Source: an uncultured Bacteroidales bacterium (GTDB lineage Bacteria > Bacteroidota > Bacteroidia > Bacteroidales > UBA932). From it: a stretch of 36,100 bases of DNA. This document shows positions 9,717 to 19,061 of the stretch, one piece after another. Position numbers and translations under genes: made by a program. The DNA lies in contig CALVAJ010000025.1 in assembly GCA_944325505.1 (NCBI GenBank), forward strand, positions 1 to 36,100. The letters are read 5' to 3'. Each line of letters starts with the position of its first letter. The stretch's first letter is position 1. The notes below the pieces were generated by a model. The model worked only from the letters and a program-made list of their open reading frames with translations, ran no database searches and had not been told where the DNA came from.

Positions 9717-10643
9717 ATGAACAGGGTACGGCACACACTCAACAAATCAAAGAAATTCTTTGCGGAAGATATCTGGCAGATCAACCTTGAAGAGCTGTCC
9801 AGATTCAAGGCGAGCACTATAAAATATACAAAGATACTGATTCTCACCCTCAAAACGTTTTCCGCACAGAAAATCGGCTTCCAGGCTGTGGCCCTGAGCT
9901 TTTTCGGGACAATGGCGGTAGTGCCGTTCATAGCCGTGACATTCGTCCTGACCGGAGGCCTCGGTCTTGCCGACAGGCTTAAGGAACTACTCTATGCCAA
10001 CTTCAGCGACAGCCAGCAGGCAGTGGACATGGTGCTCGGCTTCGCGGACAACATTATCGCCACGGCCCAGTCCAGCACTATGGGACTGGTAAGCGCCCTG
10101 CTGTTCATATGGCTGATATTCTGGATGATGTTTTCCGTAGAGAGAGTATTCAACAATGTATGGAAAGTCCATAAATCCAGAAACCTTTTCAAGAGGTTCT
10201 CGTTCTATATACTGATACTTGTCATTTCCCCGTTCATCATCATGCTGTTCTTCTCGGGGTCGATCATCTACTCGAATCTTCTGGAGAGCATCGGACTGGA
10301 CATCAAATCGATGGAGTCATTCTCGTCCTTCCTCGGATGGGTGATATTCTATATAGTGGCGACGTTCACGTTCTCGGCTATGTATAAATTCATCCCGAAT
10401 GCAAGGGTCATGTACAGCAATGCCTTGCGGTCAGCCGCCATTGCCGCCCTCGCATTTACACTTCTCCAGTACCTCTATCTGGGGACGCAGGTCTTTGTCA
10501 CAAGGCTGAACATGGTATATGGAGCAGTCGCCGCAATACCCCTTTTCATGTTCTGGATGAATTTCGGTTGGTTCATCATCCTTTTCGGTGCAGAGCTTTC
10601 CTATGCATACCAGAATGTGGACAACTATAACATTGACAATTGA
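9717..10643 (+). CDS. YihY/virulence factor BrkB family membrane protein
   Basis: A 308-residue inner-membrane protein. After a polar N-terminus (about 1-45) it has roughly six hydrophobic segments, with the family's early KIGFQAVALSFFGTMAVVPF stretch and the late MVYGAVAAIPLFMFWM...GWFIILFGAELSYA region. The old name ribonuclease BN is a mistake carried from early work; the function is not settled, and transport or envelope roles have been proposed. The start is supported by AAGGAGG five bases before ATG, a strong Shine-Dalgarno site that is rare in this group. It sits between ligA and the RelA/SpoT gene, 12 bases from the latter. Confidence 0.92.
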   Translation: MNRVRHTLNKSKKFFAEDIWQINLEELSRFKASTIKYTKILILTLKTFSAQKIGFQAVALSFFGTMAVVPFIAVTFVLTGGLGLADRLKELLYANFSDSQQAVDMVLGFADNIIATAQSSTMGLVSALLFIWLIFWMMFSVERVFNNVWKVHKSRNLFKRFSFYILILVISPFIIMLFFSGSIIYSNLLESIGLDIKSMESFSSFLGWVIFYIVATFTFSAMYKFIPNARVMYSNALRSAAIAALAFTLLQYLYLGTQVFVTRLNMVYGAVAAIPLFMFWMNFGWFIILFGAELSYAYQNVDNYNIDN

Positions 10644-10655
10644 TAACTGACAGAT

Positions 10656-12878
10656 ATGGCCATTTCAGAATTTACACAACAGGATTTTGCAGTCATTGCC
10701 AGGGACTATGCCGATCTCAAGGAAGCCGCAAGGAAAAGATGCGCCAACCAGGGCGAGCTGGATGTGGTCCAGAAAGCTTTCGAGTTTGCCAATGAGGCCC
10801 ATAAAGGGGTCCGCCGGCGCTCCGGAGAACCATACATCCTGCATCCTATTGCAGTCGCGCAGATAGTCGTAAGCAATATCGGACTGGGCTACAAGTCCAT
10901 CTGTGCTGCACTGCTGCATGATGTCGTAGAGGATACGGACTATACTGTCGATGACATACGGAATATCTTCGGGGACAAGATAGCCTCCTTAGTGGACGGT
11001 CTGACAAAGATAAAGACAGTTCTGGACAACGAGGACAAGGCCAAGCAGAACAGCATCCAGGCCGAGAATTTCAAACGTATTCTCCTGACGCTCAACGATG
11101 ATGTCCGTGTCGTACTGATAAAGCTTGCCGACAGGCTGCATAACTGCAGGACCATCGAGTTCATGCCTGAATACAAGCGGGACAAGATCCTGAGCGAAAC
11201 CATGTTCATCTTCATCCCTCTCGCCCACAGGCTCGGACTTTATGAGGTCAAGTCGGAAATGGAGGATATCTGGCTCAGATACAAGGAGCCTCAGGCTTTC
11301 AACGAAATTTCCGAAAAAATCAACCGCAACATCAATGACAAGGAAAAAGAGATCGATGAATTCATCCGTCCGATCAATGACGCGCTGAAGGCTGCAGGTT
11401 TCGACTTCGAAGTAAAGAAAAGAGTCAAGACCCCATATTCCATCTGGCACAAGATGATAACAAAAGGCATAACGTTCGAACAGGTCTACGACCTGTATGC
11501 CGTCAGGATCATTTTCAACCCGGACTCGAAATCCGCTGAAAGCGAGCGCGACCAGTGCTACCATGTATTTTCGATAATCACCGGTATATACAGATACAAG
11601 AGCGACCGTATCAGGGACTGGGTCAAGCATCCCAAGAACAACGGATACGAAGCACTTCACTGTACCCTTATGAGCCATTCCGGCATATGGATCGAAGTCC
11701 AGATCCGCACTACGAGGATGAACGACATAGCCGAGCGCGGCATCGCGGCACACTGGACATATAAGAAAGACGGCTTCGTGGACGAGAATGAAAACGAGAT
11801 GGACAGCTGGATCAGCAAAGTCAAGGAGATTCTCGTCAATCCCGATGTCAATGCTCTCGAGCTTCTGGACATCATACACAATGACCTTACTACCACAGAC
11901 ATATTCATCTTCACGCCCAAGGGAGACCAGAAGCGCATACCGAAAGGGGCGACGGCCCTTGATTTTGCGTATTCGATACATTCGGAAATCGGCAACAAGG
12001 CCATCGCCGCCAAGGTCAACATGAAGCTCGAGCCCCTTTCCTACCAGCTCAAGACCGGAGACCAGGTGGAAATCATCACGGCGGAGACCGAAAAGCCGAA
12101 ACGGGAATGGCTGCAGTTCCTCAAGACCAGGAAAGCAAGGAACATCGTCCTCGACTACCTTAAAGGAGAACGGCAGGAAAGTATCGGCATCGGCAAAAAG
12201 ATGGTGGAAGAGCAGCTTTCGGCCATCGGCAGCAAACTGAATGAAACCACTGTCAGGGCGATGCTCAACGGATATGAAATTTTCGAGAACGATCCTGACG
12301 AACTCTATTTCAGGGTCGGGATAGGAATCCTGAAGCTGAACGGCCTTGAGGAAATCGTCAGGAAGAATGAGGAGAAGCAAGGCAAGTCATGGGGCTTCCC
12401 GTGGTTTAAAGGTAAAGACAAGAAGAACAGCTATGTGATTAACGATGAATCGGATACCAAGCATAAATATGTAATCGCAAGCTGCTGCAACCCGATTCCT
12501 GGAGACAGTGTAGTCGGATTCCTTGCCTCCGACGGTACCGTAACGGTGCATAAGAAAACCTGCAGCGTAGCCAACAGCATAGCGGCGAAGCACGGGGACA
12601 GGATAGTGATGCCGGTCTGGGAAAAGGCTGCCGACAAGTCCTTCCTGATACGCCTCTCCCTCAAAGGTGTGGACAGGATAGGTATCATCAATGAGATTTC
12701 GCGCTATATATCGCTTGTCATGAGCGTGAATATCAGGAAATTCTGCCTCGGGACCGATGAAGGCATATTCGAAGGCTACATAGATCTTTATGTGCATGAC
12801 AAGGAAGACCTGGAAAAACTTATTAAAAAACTCAACAAGATAGAAGGAATAACAAGCGTAGTCAGAAGTGACATATAA
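10656..12878 (+). CDS. rsh: Bifunctional (p)ppGpp synthase/hydrolase, RelA/SpoT family
   Basis: It makes and degrades the alarmone (p)ppGpp, which slows growth during starvation. The hydrolase HD domain is intact: His63, HDVVED (88-93) and neighbours, so breakdown activity is expected. The synthetase domain (about 248-370) contains RVKTPYSIWHKM and NGYEALH, near the usual NGYQSLH. A TGS domain (about 413-470, FTPKGDQKRIPKGATALDFAYSIH) and a C-terminal ACT domain (about 660-740) complete the standard 740-residue long form. With both domains complete it is best called bifunctional. It lies 12 bases after the YihY gene and 26 bases before the next lipoprotein, so it is probably co-transcribed. 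Confidence 0.95.
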   Translation: MAISEFTQQDFAVIARDYADLKEAARKRCANQGELDVVQKAFEFANEAHKGVRRRSGEPYILHPIAVAQIVVSNIGLGYKSICAALLHDVVEDTDYTVDDIRNIFGDKIASLVDGLTKIKTVLDNEDKAKQNSIQAENFKRILLTLNDDVRVVLIKLADRLHNCRTIEFMPEYKRDKILSETMFIFIPLAHRLGLYEVKSEMEDIWLRYKEPQAFNEISEKINRNINDKEKEIDEFIRPINDALKAAGFDFEVKKRVKTPYSIWHKMITKGITFEQVYDLYAVRIIFNPDSKSAESERDQCYHVFSIITGIYRYKSDRIRDWVKHPKNNGYEALHCTLMSHSGIWIEVQIRTTRMNDIAERGIAAHWTYKKDGFVDENENEMDSWISKVKEILVNPDVNALELLDIIHNDLTTTDIFIFTPKGDQKRIPKGATALDFAYSIHSEIGNKAIAAKVNMKLEPLSYQLKTGDQVEIITAETEKPKREWLQFLKTRKARNIVLDYLKGERQESIGIGKKMVEEQLSAIGSKLNETTVRAMLNGYEIFENDPDELYFRVGIGILKLNGLEEIVRKNEEKQGKSWGFPWFKGKDKKNSYVINDESDTKHKYVIASCCNPIPGDSVVGFLASDGTVTVHKKTCSVANSIAAKHGDRIVMPVWEKAADKSFLIRLSLKGVDRIGIINEISRYISLVMSVNIRKFCLGTDEGIFEGYIDLYVHDKEDLEKLIKKLNKIEGITSVVRSDI

Positions 12879-12904
12879 GTAAGAATAACAGTAGGATTTT
12901 CATA

Positions 12905-14701
12905 ATGAGACAGTTCCTGAAGAATTTGATTCCGGCGATTCCGGTCGGCCTGGTGCTGGGCACGATGATTTTCTCCCATTCGTGCGCAAACACTACCACT
13001 CCCCCTTCGGGAGGGCCGAAAGACACCATACCTCCAGTGATAGTCAAGCTTTCCCCGTATCCCGGCACCAAGAACGTACCGGTACACAAAACCCAGCTTG
13101 AGTTCACTTTCGACGAATATGTCGTGGTGAAGGACCAGCAGAACATCTTCCTGTCGCCGCCTATGGAAAAGCCTCCGAAGTACAGGATGAAAGGCAAGAC
13201 TTTAGTAATATATTTCGAAAACGACCTGGATTCGAACAGGACATATACGCTTGATCTGACTAATGCCGTTGCCGACAACAACGAGGGCAACATGTTCCCG
13301 GGCTACAACCTCGCTTTCTCTACGGGAGAGAATGTCGATTCCATGTACATAACAGGGGTCGTGCAGGACTGCAATACGCTGATGCCTGTAAAAGGCGCTA
13401 CCGTCATGCTGTATAAGGATCAGGCAGATTCGGCGATTTTCCTGCAGCGGCCTGTTGCCGCCGGCAAGACAGATGACTGGGGATACTTCTGTATCAGGAA
13501 TATACAGGATACGGTCTACAGGCTCTTTGCCATTACGGACGTAAACTATGACAACAAATACGATGCGGCTTCCGAACAGGTTGCATTCCTGGATTCGCTG
13601 GTCAGGCCTGTAAACCGGGTGCGCGATTCTGTTCCCGAGCTGTACAAGTTCCTGATGACAGACACGCTGGCATGCCAGGCACGAAATAAGGAATACACTC
13701 TGAACCTGTTCAAGGAAACTCCTTCGACACAGATGATAGACAACTCTGAGAGGGTCGGTGAACGTGCGGCATACATTACCTTCATGGCTCCTTATGCCCA
13801 AATAGATTCCATATGGATAAAAGGAGTCCCGCATGAAAAGCTTATAACCCAGTTCAACATCATGCAGGACAGTCTGGAGATATGGGTCAACGACCCGGCC
13901 ACGCAGCCCGACACGCTGTACCTGAATGTCGATTACATGAAGACCGACACTCTGGGCAATCTGGCTCCTTTCGTAGAGGAAATCAAGCTCGTAAAACCAA
14001 AAGAGCTTACCGTCAGGAAAAGTGCCCGGAAAGATATAAAGAAAGAAGACACTACGGCTGTATTTACAGTAGACGCAAAGCCGGAAAACATAGAGCAGAA
14101 CGGGTATATAGTAGAGTTCAAGTACCCTCTGGTAGAGTCTGCGTTCGATTCCGTCGTATTCAGATACCTGAACCCGAGGCAGCAGGAGACAAAAGGGAAA
14201 TTCACTGTAACCCGGGACAGCCTGAATCTGCGCAAATACGTTATCCGTCCTGTGGAAAAGCTGTTGCCCGGATACGAATATTTCCTGAATATCCCGGGAC
14301 GCAAGTTCAAGGATATAAACGGTTTCTACAATGACAGCCTCGAAGTCAAGCTCATGCTTCCGAACGACGAGACACTGAGCACCCTGTCCGTTTCAATGAC
14401 AAACGTCAGGAACAAATACATTGTAGATCTGCTGGACGAAAAGAGAAGCAGTGTACTCAGGACATATATCATAGAAAACGACCGGACGCTCCTGTTCCCT
14501 TATCTTAAGGCCGGCAAATATTCCATCCGTCTGACTGAGGATGTCAACAGAAACGGTATAGTGGATACGGGAAATCTCCTTGAGAGGAAGCAGCCGGAAA
14601 AGGTCCTGTTCTACAAGCTGGAGGACGGCACCGATTTTATCGACATTCCGGAAAAGACTGAATTGTCTCAAAGCATCGATGTAGGAGAAATGTTCAAATG
14701 A
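12905..14701 (+). CDS. Lipoprotein with an N-terminal Ig-like (Big_5/SbsA-type) domain
   Basis: A 598-residue lipoprotein. The signal peptide ends in FSHSC with Cys27 as the lipidation site, followed by TPPSGGPKDTIPP, a motif seen often at the start of a Bacteroidota family with an Ig-like domain. That domain spans about residues 40-140 (PPVIVKLSPYPGTKNVPV...FTFDEYV...TYTLDLTNAVADN). The rest is beta-rich with a carboxypeptidase-regulatory-like stretch around 155-215 (GVVQDCNTLMPVKGATVMLYKD). It is likely on the periplasmic or outer face of the outer membrane. Its stop overlaps the next gene by 4 bp (ATGA), so the two are translationally coupled and probably act together. The role is unknown. 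Confidence 0.85.
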   Translation: MRQFLKNLIPAIPVGLVLGTMIFSHSCANTTTPPSGGPKDTIPPVIVKLSPYPGTKNVPVHKTQLEFTFDEYVVVKDQQNIFLSPPMEKPPKYRMKGKTLVIYFENDLDSNRTYTLDLTNAVADNNEGNMFPGYNLAFSTGENVDSMYITGVVQDCNTLMPVKGATVMLYKDQADSAIFLQRPVAAGKTDDWGYFCIRNIQDTVYRLFAITDVNYDNKYDAASEQVAFLDSLVRPVNRVRDSVPELYKFLMTDTLACQARNKEYTLNLFKETPSTQMIDNSERVGERAAYITFMAPYAQIDSIWIKGVPHEKLITQFNIMQDSLEIWVNDPATQPDTLYLNVDYMKTDTLGNLAPFVEEIKLVKPKELTVRKSARKDIKKEDTTAVFTVDAKPENIEQNGYIVEFKYPLVESAFDSVVFRYLNPRQQETKGKFTVTRDSLNLRKYVIRPVEKLLPGYEYFLNIPGRKFKDINGFYNDSLEVKLMLPNDETLSTLSVSMTNVRNKYIVDLLDEKRSSVLRTYIIENDRTLLFPYLKAGKYSIRLTEDVNRNGIVDTGNLLERKQPEKVLFYKLEDGTDFIDIPEKTELSQSIDVGEMFK

Positions 14702-15639
14702 AAATAAGATCTTCGTTTATAAAAAGACTGACAGTGCTTGTTGCGGCAGTCATGCCGGCATATGCGGTCTATGGACAGGACGATCCGCAGTCCGGGCGTG
14801 ACAGCATCAGGATTGTATCGGAATTCACCCTTCCATCCTCGCAGGACAGCCTTAACCTGTACCTCGATTCTATCGAGGTCAGGAAAAAGGTGGTGATCAA
14901 TGATTATTCCATGATAGGACTCCAGTACGGCATGAGCATGAGCCAGGTGATGTGGAATCCGAGCATGAGGCAGAAATCCCTGTTTTTTCCGTATAATTTC
15001 GGAATATTCTATACACGGTACGGAAAAATGTTCGGCTATATGCCGTATTTCGGATTCCAGGCGGGAATCGTATATGCCAGAGAAGGATACAGTTTCAAGC
15101 AGGATGAAGATACGGAGGTATGGCCTGACCTCGGCGGCCCGTACCGCGGGGTACGTCAGGCTGTCATGGATGTAATCGAGGTTCCTCTGCTTGCCCATAT
15201 ACATGTGGATTTCTGGAAAATGAAGCTTCTTGCCAACATCGGTTTTTTTGTCGGCTACAGACTCAATATCGAACGCAGCGGTCCCGGGGTAGATCCTGCA
15301 GTCGCTGACAGTTTCATCGATACGGACAAACGTTTTGACTACGGAATCAAGGGAGGGGCCGGCTTTGCTTTCATTTTCGATCCTGTCGAAATACATTTCA
15401 CGGCAATGTACAAGTATTCGATGGGAACGCTGCACCAGCCGGATTACTACAGCAATTATTATTACCGGTATTCCTATCCTTCCAATATCATATTTTCTGT
15501 CGGGCTGCATTTCCAGCTGACTAAGAGGACAGGATACACCAGGCATCAGCTGAAACGCGAGGCCAAAGCCCAGGTCGGGCTGGAGAGGTCGCTCGATGCC
15601 GGCCTGCCGGAAATGGATTCATCGGTAGAAGAAAAATAA
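14698..15639 (+). CDS. Putative outer-membrane beta-barrel protein (PorT-like)
   Basis: A 313-residue secreted protein with a signal peptide ending near AYAVYG (cleavage after about residue 26). The body has alternating aromatic strands (LQYGMSMSQVMW, FGIFYTRYGKMFGYMPYFGFQAGIVYA, LANIGFFVGYRLNI, FSVGLHFQL), the pattern of an 8- to 10-strand outer-membrane barrel of the PorT/OMP_b-brl type. The C-terminus extends past the last strand as a charged tail. It overlaps the upstream lipoprotein gene by 4 bp and is followed 5 bases later by ispG. Partner of the lipoprotein by inference only. Confidence 0.75.
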   Translation: MKIRSSFIKRLTVLVAAVMPAYAVYGQDDPQSGRDSIRIVSEFTLPSSQDSLNLYLDSIEVRKKVVINDYSMIGLQYGMSMSQVMWNPSMRQKSLFFPYNFGIFYTRYGKMFGYMPYFGFQAGIVYAREGYSFKQDEDTEVWPDLGGPYRGVRQAVMDVIEVPLLAHIHVDFWKMKLLANIGFFVGYRLNIERSGPGVDPAVADSFIDTDKRFDYGIKGGAGFAFIFDPVEIHFTAMYKYSMGTLHQPDYYSNYYYRYSYPSNIIFSVGLHFQLTKRTGYTRHQLKREAKAQVGLERSLDAGLPEMDSSVEEK

Positions 15640-15644
15640 AGAAT

Positions 15645-16988
15645 ATGAAAATCATAACTGCAACAGTAGGAGATGTCAGAATCGGCGAGGGCTGCCCTAT
15701 CGTAGTCCAGACAATGTGCAACACGCATACGTCTGACGTAGAAGCCAGTGTGGCGCAGTGCAGGCGGATGCATGAAGCCGGAGCCGGGCTTATAAGACTG
15801 ACAGTTCCGTCTCACAGGGAGGTCGAGGCTCTCAGGGAAATAAAATCGAGACTGAGGGCTGAAGGGATTATGACACCTCTTGTGGCGGATGTCCATTTTT
15901 CATCTGAAATAGCCATAGAAGCTGCCGGGGTAGTGGAAAAAGTGCGTATAAATCCGGGGAATTTCCACAAGGACCATATACAGGCTCAGGCTCAGTTCTC
16001 CCGCCTGGTCGAAGTGTGCAAAAGAACCGGAACGGCTTTGCGCATAGGCCTTAACCACGGTTCCCTCGGTACCAGGATTACCGAAATGTACGGTAATACT
16101 CCGTTTGCAATGAAAGAAGCTGCGATGGAATGGATTGACATGTGCATTGCAGATGATTTCTATAATGTCGTCGTTTCCCTTAAAGCCAGCAATACTGCCG
16201 TCATGGTAGAAGCGTACAGGCTTCTGTACAGGGCAATGGAAGAAAAAGGAATCATATTTCCCCTGCATCTTGGCGTTACAGAGGCCGGGAACGGCGATTC
16301 CGGCAGAATAAAGTCAGCGGTCGGCATCTCAGCACTGCTTTCCGAAGGTATCGGAAACACGATCCGCGTGTCGCTTACCGAAGATCCCGTGAATGAGATA
16401 CCGGTGGCAATGTATCTTGCCGACAGATATGACGGAAAACTTCATTCATCCATGGTCTCGCTGAATCTGGAGGGAAACAAAGCTGTCGCGACCTACCATG
16501 CCCCTTCAAGGGACAGGCTCATGCTGGACATGTCCTGTGACTTCGGGAAAATGCTGCTGGACAGGAAAATAGATGAAGTGGAAATAAAGGGGTACTATAA
16601 AGATGCCAACGGAGAAACCATCGGTCTGGATAGTTCTGAAACCGCCGCATATTTCACGGACGAACTTCTTCAGGCCGCCAGACGGAAGTTTTACCGTCCG
16701 GAATATATCGCCTGTCCGGGATGCGGGAGGACAATGTATAACCTGGAATCCGCTTTCGATGAAGTGAAACGGCGCACGTCGCACCTTAACGGTATGGTCA
16801 TAGCCGTGATGGGATGCATAGTGAACGGTCCCGGTGAAATGGCGGATGCCGACTGGGGATACGTCGGTGAAGGCAACCGGAAAGTATCCATATACAAAGG
16901 CAAGACCCCTGTCATGAGACATGTTCCGGAAGCAGAAGCCGTAGACTGTCTGCTTAAACTGATAGAGGAGGACGAGGCATCCAGATGA
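15645..16988 (+). CDS. ispG: 4-hydroxy-3-methylbut-2-en-1-yl diphosphate synthase (IspG/GcpE), shortened middle region
   Basis: It converts MEcPP to HMBPP in the MEP pathway of isoprenoid synthesis, using a [4Fe-4S] cluster. The TIM barrel is at about 1-255, and the C-terminal domain carries the cluster cysteines: Cys357, Cys360 (CPGC) and Cys391 (MGCIVNGPGE), with the catalytic Glu at 398. The ending GEMADADWGYVGEG matches the Bacteroidota type. Such enzymes are usually 600 residues or more because of an A* domain of about 200 residues between the barrel and the Fe-S domain; here that region is only about 80 residues (260-340). At 447 residues it lies between the short E. coli form (372) and the long form. 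It is the last gene of the plus-strand run. Confidence 0.92.
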   Translation: MKIITATVGDVRIGEGCPIVVQTMCNTHTSDVEASVAQCRRMHEAGAGLIRLTVPSHREVEALREIKSRLRAEGIMTPLVADVHFSSEIAIEAAGVVEKVRINPGNFHKDHIQAQAQFSRLVEVCKRTGTALRIGLNHGSLGTRITEMYGNTPFAMKEAAMEWIDMCIADDFYNVVVSLKASNTAVMVEAYRLLYRAMEEKGIIFPLHLGVTEAGNGDSGRIKSAVGISALLSEGIGNTIRVSLTEDPVNEIPVAMYLADRYDGKLHSSMVSLNLEGNKAVATYHAPSRDRLMLDMSCDFGKMLLDRKIDEVEIKGYYKDANGETIGLDSSETAAYFTDELLQAARRKFYRPEYIACPGCGRTMYNLESAFDEVKRRTSHLNGMVIAVMGCIVNGPGEMADADWGYVGEGNRKVSIYKGKTPVMRHVPEAEAVDCLLKLIEEDEASR

Positions 16989-17002
16989 CCGGTGCCTGGC
17001 CG

Positions 17003-17020
17003 TAAGCGGACTGCCGCTTA
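17003..17020. terminator. Small hairpin between convergent ispG and CNNM/CorC genes
   Basis: TAAGCGG (17003-17009) pairs with CCGCTTA (17014-17020) around a 4-base loop. It overlaps the stop codon of the minus-strand gene and follows ispG by 14 bases. No U-tract follows on either strand, so it may only mark the convergent gene ends. Confidence 0.3.
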
Positions 17021-18361
17021 TTCCTGACCAGAGCCGGATTCTTGAGTGTCAGCCCTGTCCGACTGATCGGACGGATGTCCTTTCAGATTACGTATATCCT
17101 TGACTATCACTTTGTCTATTCGGGCTCCGTCCATATCTACAACTTCAAACTCGAAGTTCCCCCAAACGGCTTTTTCGCCCGCTACCGGTACATGGTCAAG
17201 TTCATCGAGGATAAGGCCTGCTACTGTAGTATATTCATAATCCTGCACTTCGTCATCAAGGTCGAAATGCATAATGAAATCATACATGGAGCACTGTCCG
17301 TCGACCAGCCATCCGTCATTGTCAAGTCTGGCCACGATATCGGGCTCTTTCTGATGGTCGTCATTGACCGTTCCGACAAGAGCCTCCATGATATCTTTCA
17401 GTGTAATGATACCGCTGCATGAACCGAATTCATCACATACCAGAGCCCTGCTGATCTTCTTCCGCTTCATGTCTTCCAGGACGGTATAGACATTCATGTT
17501 TTCATGGAAATATACGGGGTCATGCGTCATTTTGCTCAGGTCAAAGCCGCCTTTCCCTACATTCAGGACAAAATCCTTCAAGGAAAGCACTCCGACTACA
17601 TGATCCAGATCCCCGTCTACAACAGGATAGGCTTCGAAGATATTCTCCTCGATCGTATGTCTGATTTCAGACTCCGACATCTCCAGATCAAGGAAAACGA
17701 TATCGTTACGCAATGTCATGATCGTGCTGACCTTGAGATCGCCCAGCGCGAAAACCCTGTCGACTATGTCCTGCTCGACAGGCGAAACCTCGCCCTCATC
17801 GGTCCCTTCCTGTATTATCGACTTGATCTCTTCTTCCGTCACCTTGGATTCCTGGGCCTTGACTCCCAGCACTTTCAATACGCAGGCAGTGCTTTTGGCA
17901 AGCAGCCAGACAAAAGGTGAGGTCAGTACTGAAATCGCCTTCATCGGACCGGCAACGATCTTGGCCACTCTCTCAGATGCACTCATCGCTATCCTTTTAG
18001 GGACCAGTTCTCCCAGAAGAATGGTAAAGTATGTCACTATAATGACGATTATTGTCTGGGCCAGGGCTGAGGCCGCCCCAAGAGACATCCCCGCATTGTC
18101 AAGCACCTTTGTCAGCTCTGCCGCTACCTTGTTTCCGGAGAAAATACCGGTGAGAATCCCTATCAATGTTATTCCTATCTGGACGGCCGAAAGGAATTTG
18201 TCAGGATCCGAAGCGAGCTTGAGTGCAGTTCTGGCTGATTTCTGTCCCTTGTCTGCATCAGTCTGCAGACTGGACTTGCGCGCCGATATAAGCGCAATCT
18301 CCGACATTGAAAAAATACCGTTCAGTAGGATAAGAGCAAAAATGATGATTATCTCTTCCAT
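17018..18361 (-). CDS. CNNM/CorC/HlyC-family membrane protein with CBS domains
   Basis: A 447-residue membrane protein of the hemolysin/CorC family, now linked to Mg2+/Co2+ efflux or related ion handling. The N-terminal DUF21 domain has hydrophobic segments at about 1-20, 60-80 and 95-125 with FSMSEIALISARKS (17-30) and LGELVPKRIA, both family marks. Two CBS domains follow (about 210-330), then a CorC_HlyC domain (about 345-430). It begins directly after the psd stop with no gap, as the last gene of rsfS-ftsH-cdsA-psd, so it is probably co-transcribed. The family includes the gliding protein GldE, but gliding cannot be inferred here. Confidence 0.9.
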   Translation of the reverse strand: MEEIIIIFALILLNGIFSMSEIALISARKSSLQTDADKGQKSARTALKLASDPDKFLSAVQIGITLIGILTGIFSGNKVAAELTKVLDNAGMSLGAASALAQTIIVIIVTYFTILLGELVPKRIAMSASERVAKIVAGPMKAISVLTSPFVWLLAKSTACVLKVLGVKAQESKVTEEEIKSIIQEGTDEGEVSPVEQDIVDRVFALGDLKVSTIMTLRNDIVFLDLEMSESEIRHTIEENIFEAYPVVDGDLDHVVGVLSLKDFVLNVGKGGFDLSKMTHDPVYFHENMNVYTVLEDMKRKKISRALVCDEFGSCSGIITLKDIMEALVGTVNDDHQKEPDIVARLDNDGWLVDGQCSMYDFIMHFDLDDEVQDYEYTTVAGLILDELDHVPVAGEKAVWGNFEFEVVDMDGARIDKVIVKDIRNLKGHPSDQSDRADTQESGSGQE

Positions 18362-19009
18362 TTATAATTCTGCTATAATAGTTTCACAGGCCCTGACCTC
18401 ATCCCCTACCTTTACCTTGATTTTGGCATCGAGAGGAAGGTACATGTCAATTCTTGAACCGAACTTTATTATGCCGCACTGGGACCCTCTTTCAGTTGTA
18501 TTCCCCACTTTGGCATAGCATACGATCCTTCTTGCAAATGTACCGGCAAGCTGCTTGAAAAAGACTTCTCCGTACATGTTCCTGACAGCTACGGAGGTAT
18601 GTTCGTTAAGTTCTGATGCCTTCGGAAGGAAAGCCAGAAAATATTTTCCGGGATGATATCTGTAATAGGTCACTTCACCGGATACTGGCCAGAAATTCAC
18701 ATGGACATTGAAAAAATCCATGTACACCGATACCTGTATGCATTCACCTTTAATATATTCGCTTTCATAGACTTTATCTATGATGACGATTTCCCCGTCG
18801 GCAACGGAAGTGACTGCCTTCTCGCTTGCCGCTACCTCCCTGTCGGGAACGCGGAAAAAATACAGGACGAAGCCCATGAAGAAAATGAAAGCTCCGGCAA
18901 GAGGATATGAGACAAATACACACTTTATCTGGAGGACAACGAAAATCATCAAGGCGCAGAACGCCCAGATGCCAAGAATTGTACCTCTGCCGGCCCTATG
19001 AATCGTCAT
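18362..19009 (-). CDS. psd: Phosphatidylserine decarboxylase (short, archaeal-like type)
   Basis: It converts phosphatidylserine to phosphatidylethanolamine in the inner membrane. The protein is 215 residues with two membrane segments near the N-terminus (about 10-30 and 35-52). The enzyme matures by self-cleavage; the site is Gly184-Ser185 in KFGSRID, with Asp71 (VADGE) and His103 (NVHVN) placed as in the family triad. The small size and the FGSR site fit the type II enzyme rather than the longer LGST form. It shares an operon with cdsA, which makes the CDP-diacylglycerol upstream of phosphatidylserine. Confidence 0.9.
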   Translation of the reverse strand: MTIHRAGRGTILGIWAFCALMIFVVLQIKCVFVSYPLAGAFIFFMGFVLYFFRVPDREVAASEKAVTSVADGEIVIIDKVYESEYIKGECIQVSVYMDFFNVHVNFWPVSGEVTYYRYHPGKYFLAFLPKASELNEHTSVAVRNMYGEVFFKQLAGTFARRIVCYAKVGNTTERGSQCGIIKFGSRIDMYLPLDAKIKVKVGDEVRACETIIAEL

Positions 19010-19028
19010 ATACCCTTGAATTATCCTG

Positions 19029-19036
19029 CAAATTTA
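19029..19036 (-). promoter_or_regulatory. Possible internal -7 element before psd
   Basis: The minus strand reads TAAATTTG in the 52-base gap between cdsA and psd. It matches TAnnTTTG but lacks a -33 TTG at the right distance. It could give psd and the CNNM/CorC gene a second promoter. Confidence 0.3.
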
Positions 19037-19061
19037 TAAAATTTCCATATAAGTCGAGTCC

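Noticed and set aside
10989-12380. 463-codon minus-strand frame over the RelA/SpoT gene
   Set aside because: Its length comes from codon bias in the real gene; the sequence looks like nothing known and has no promoter.
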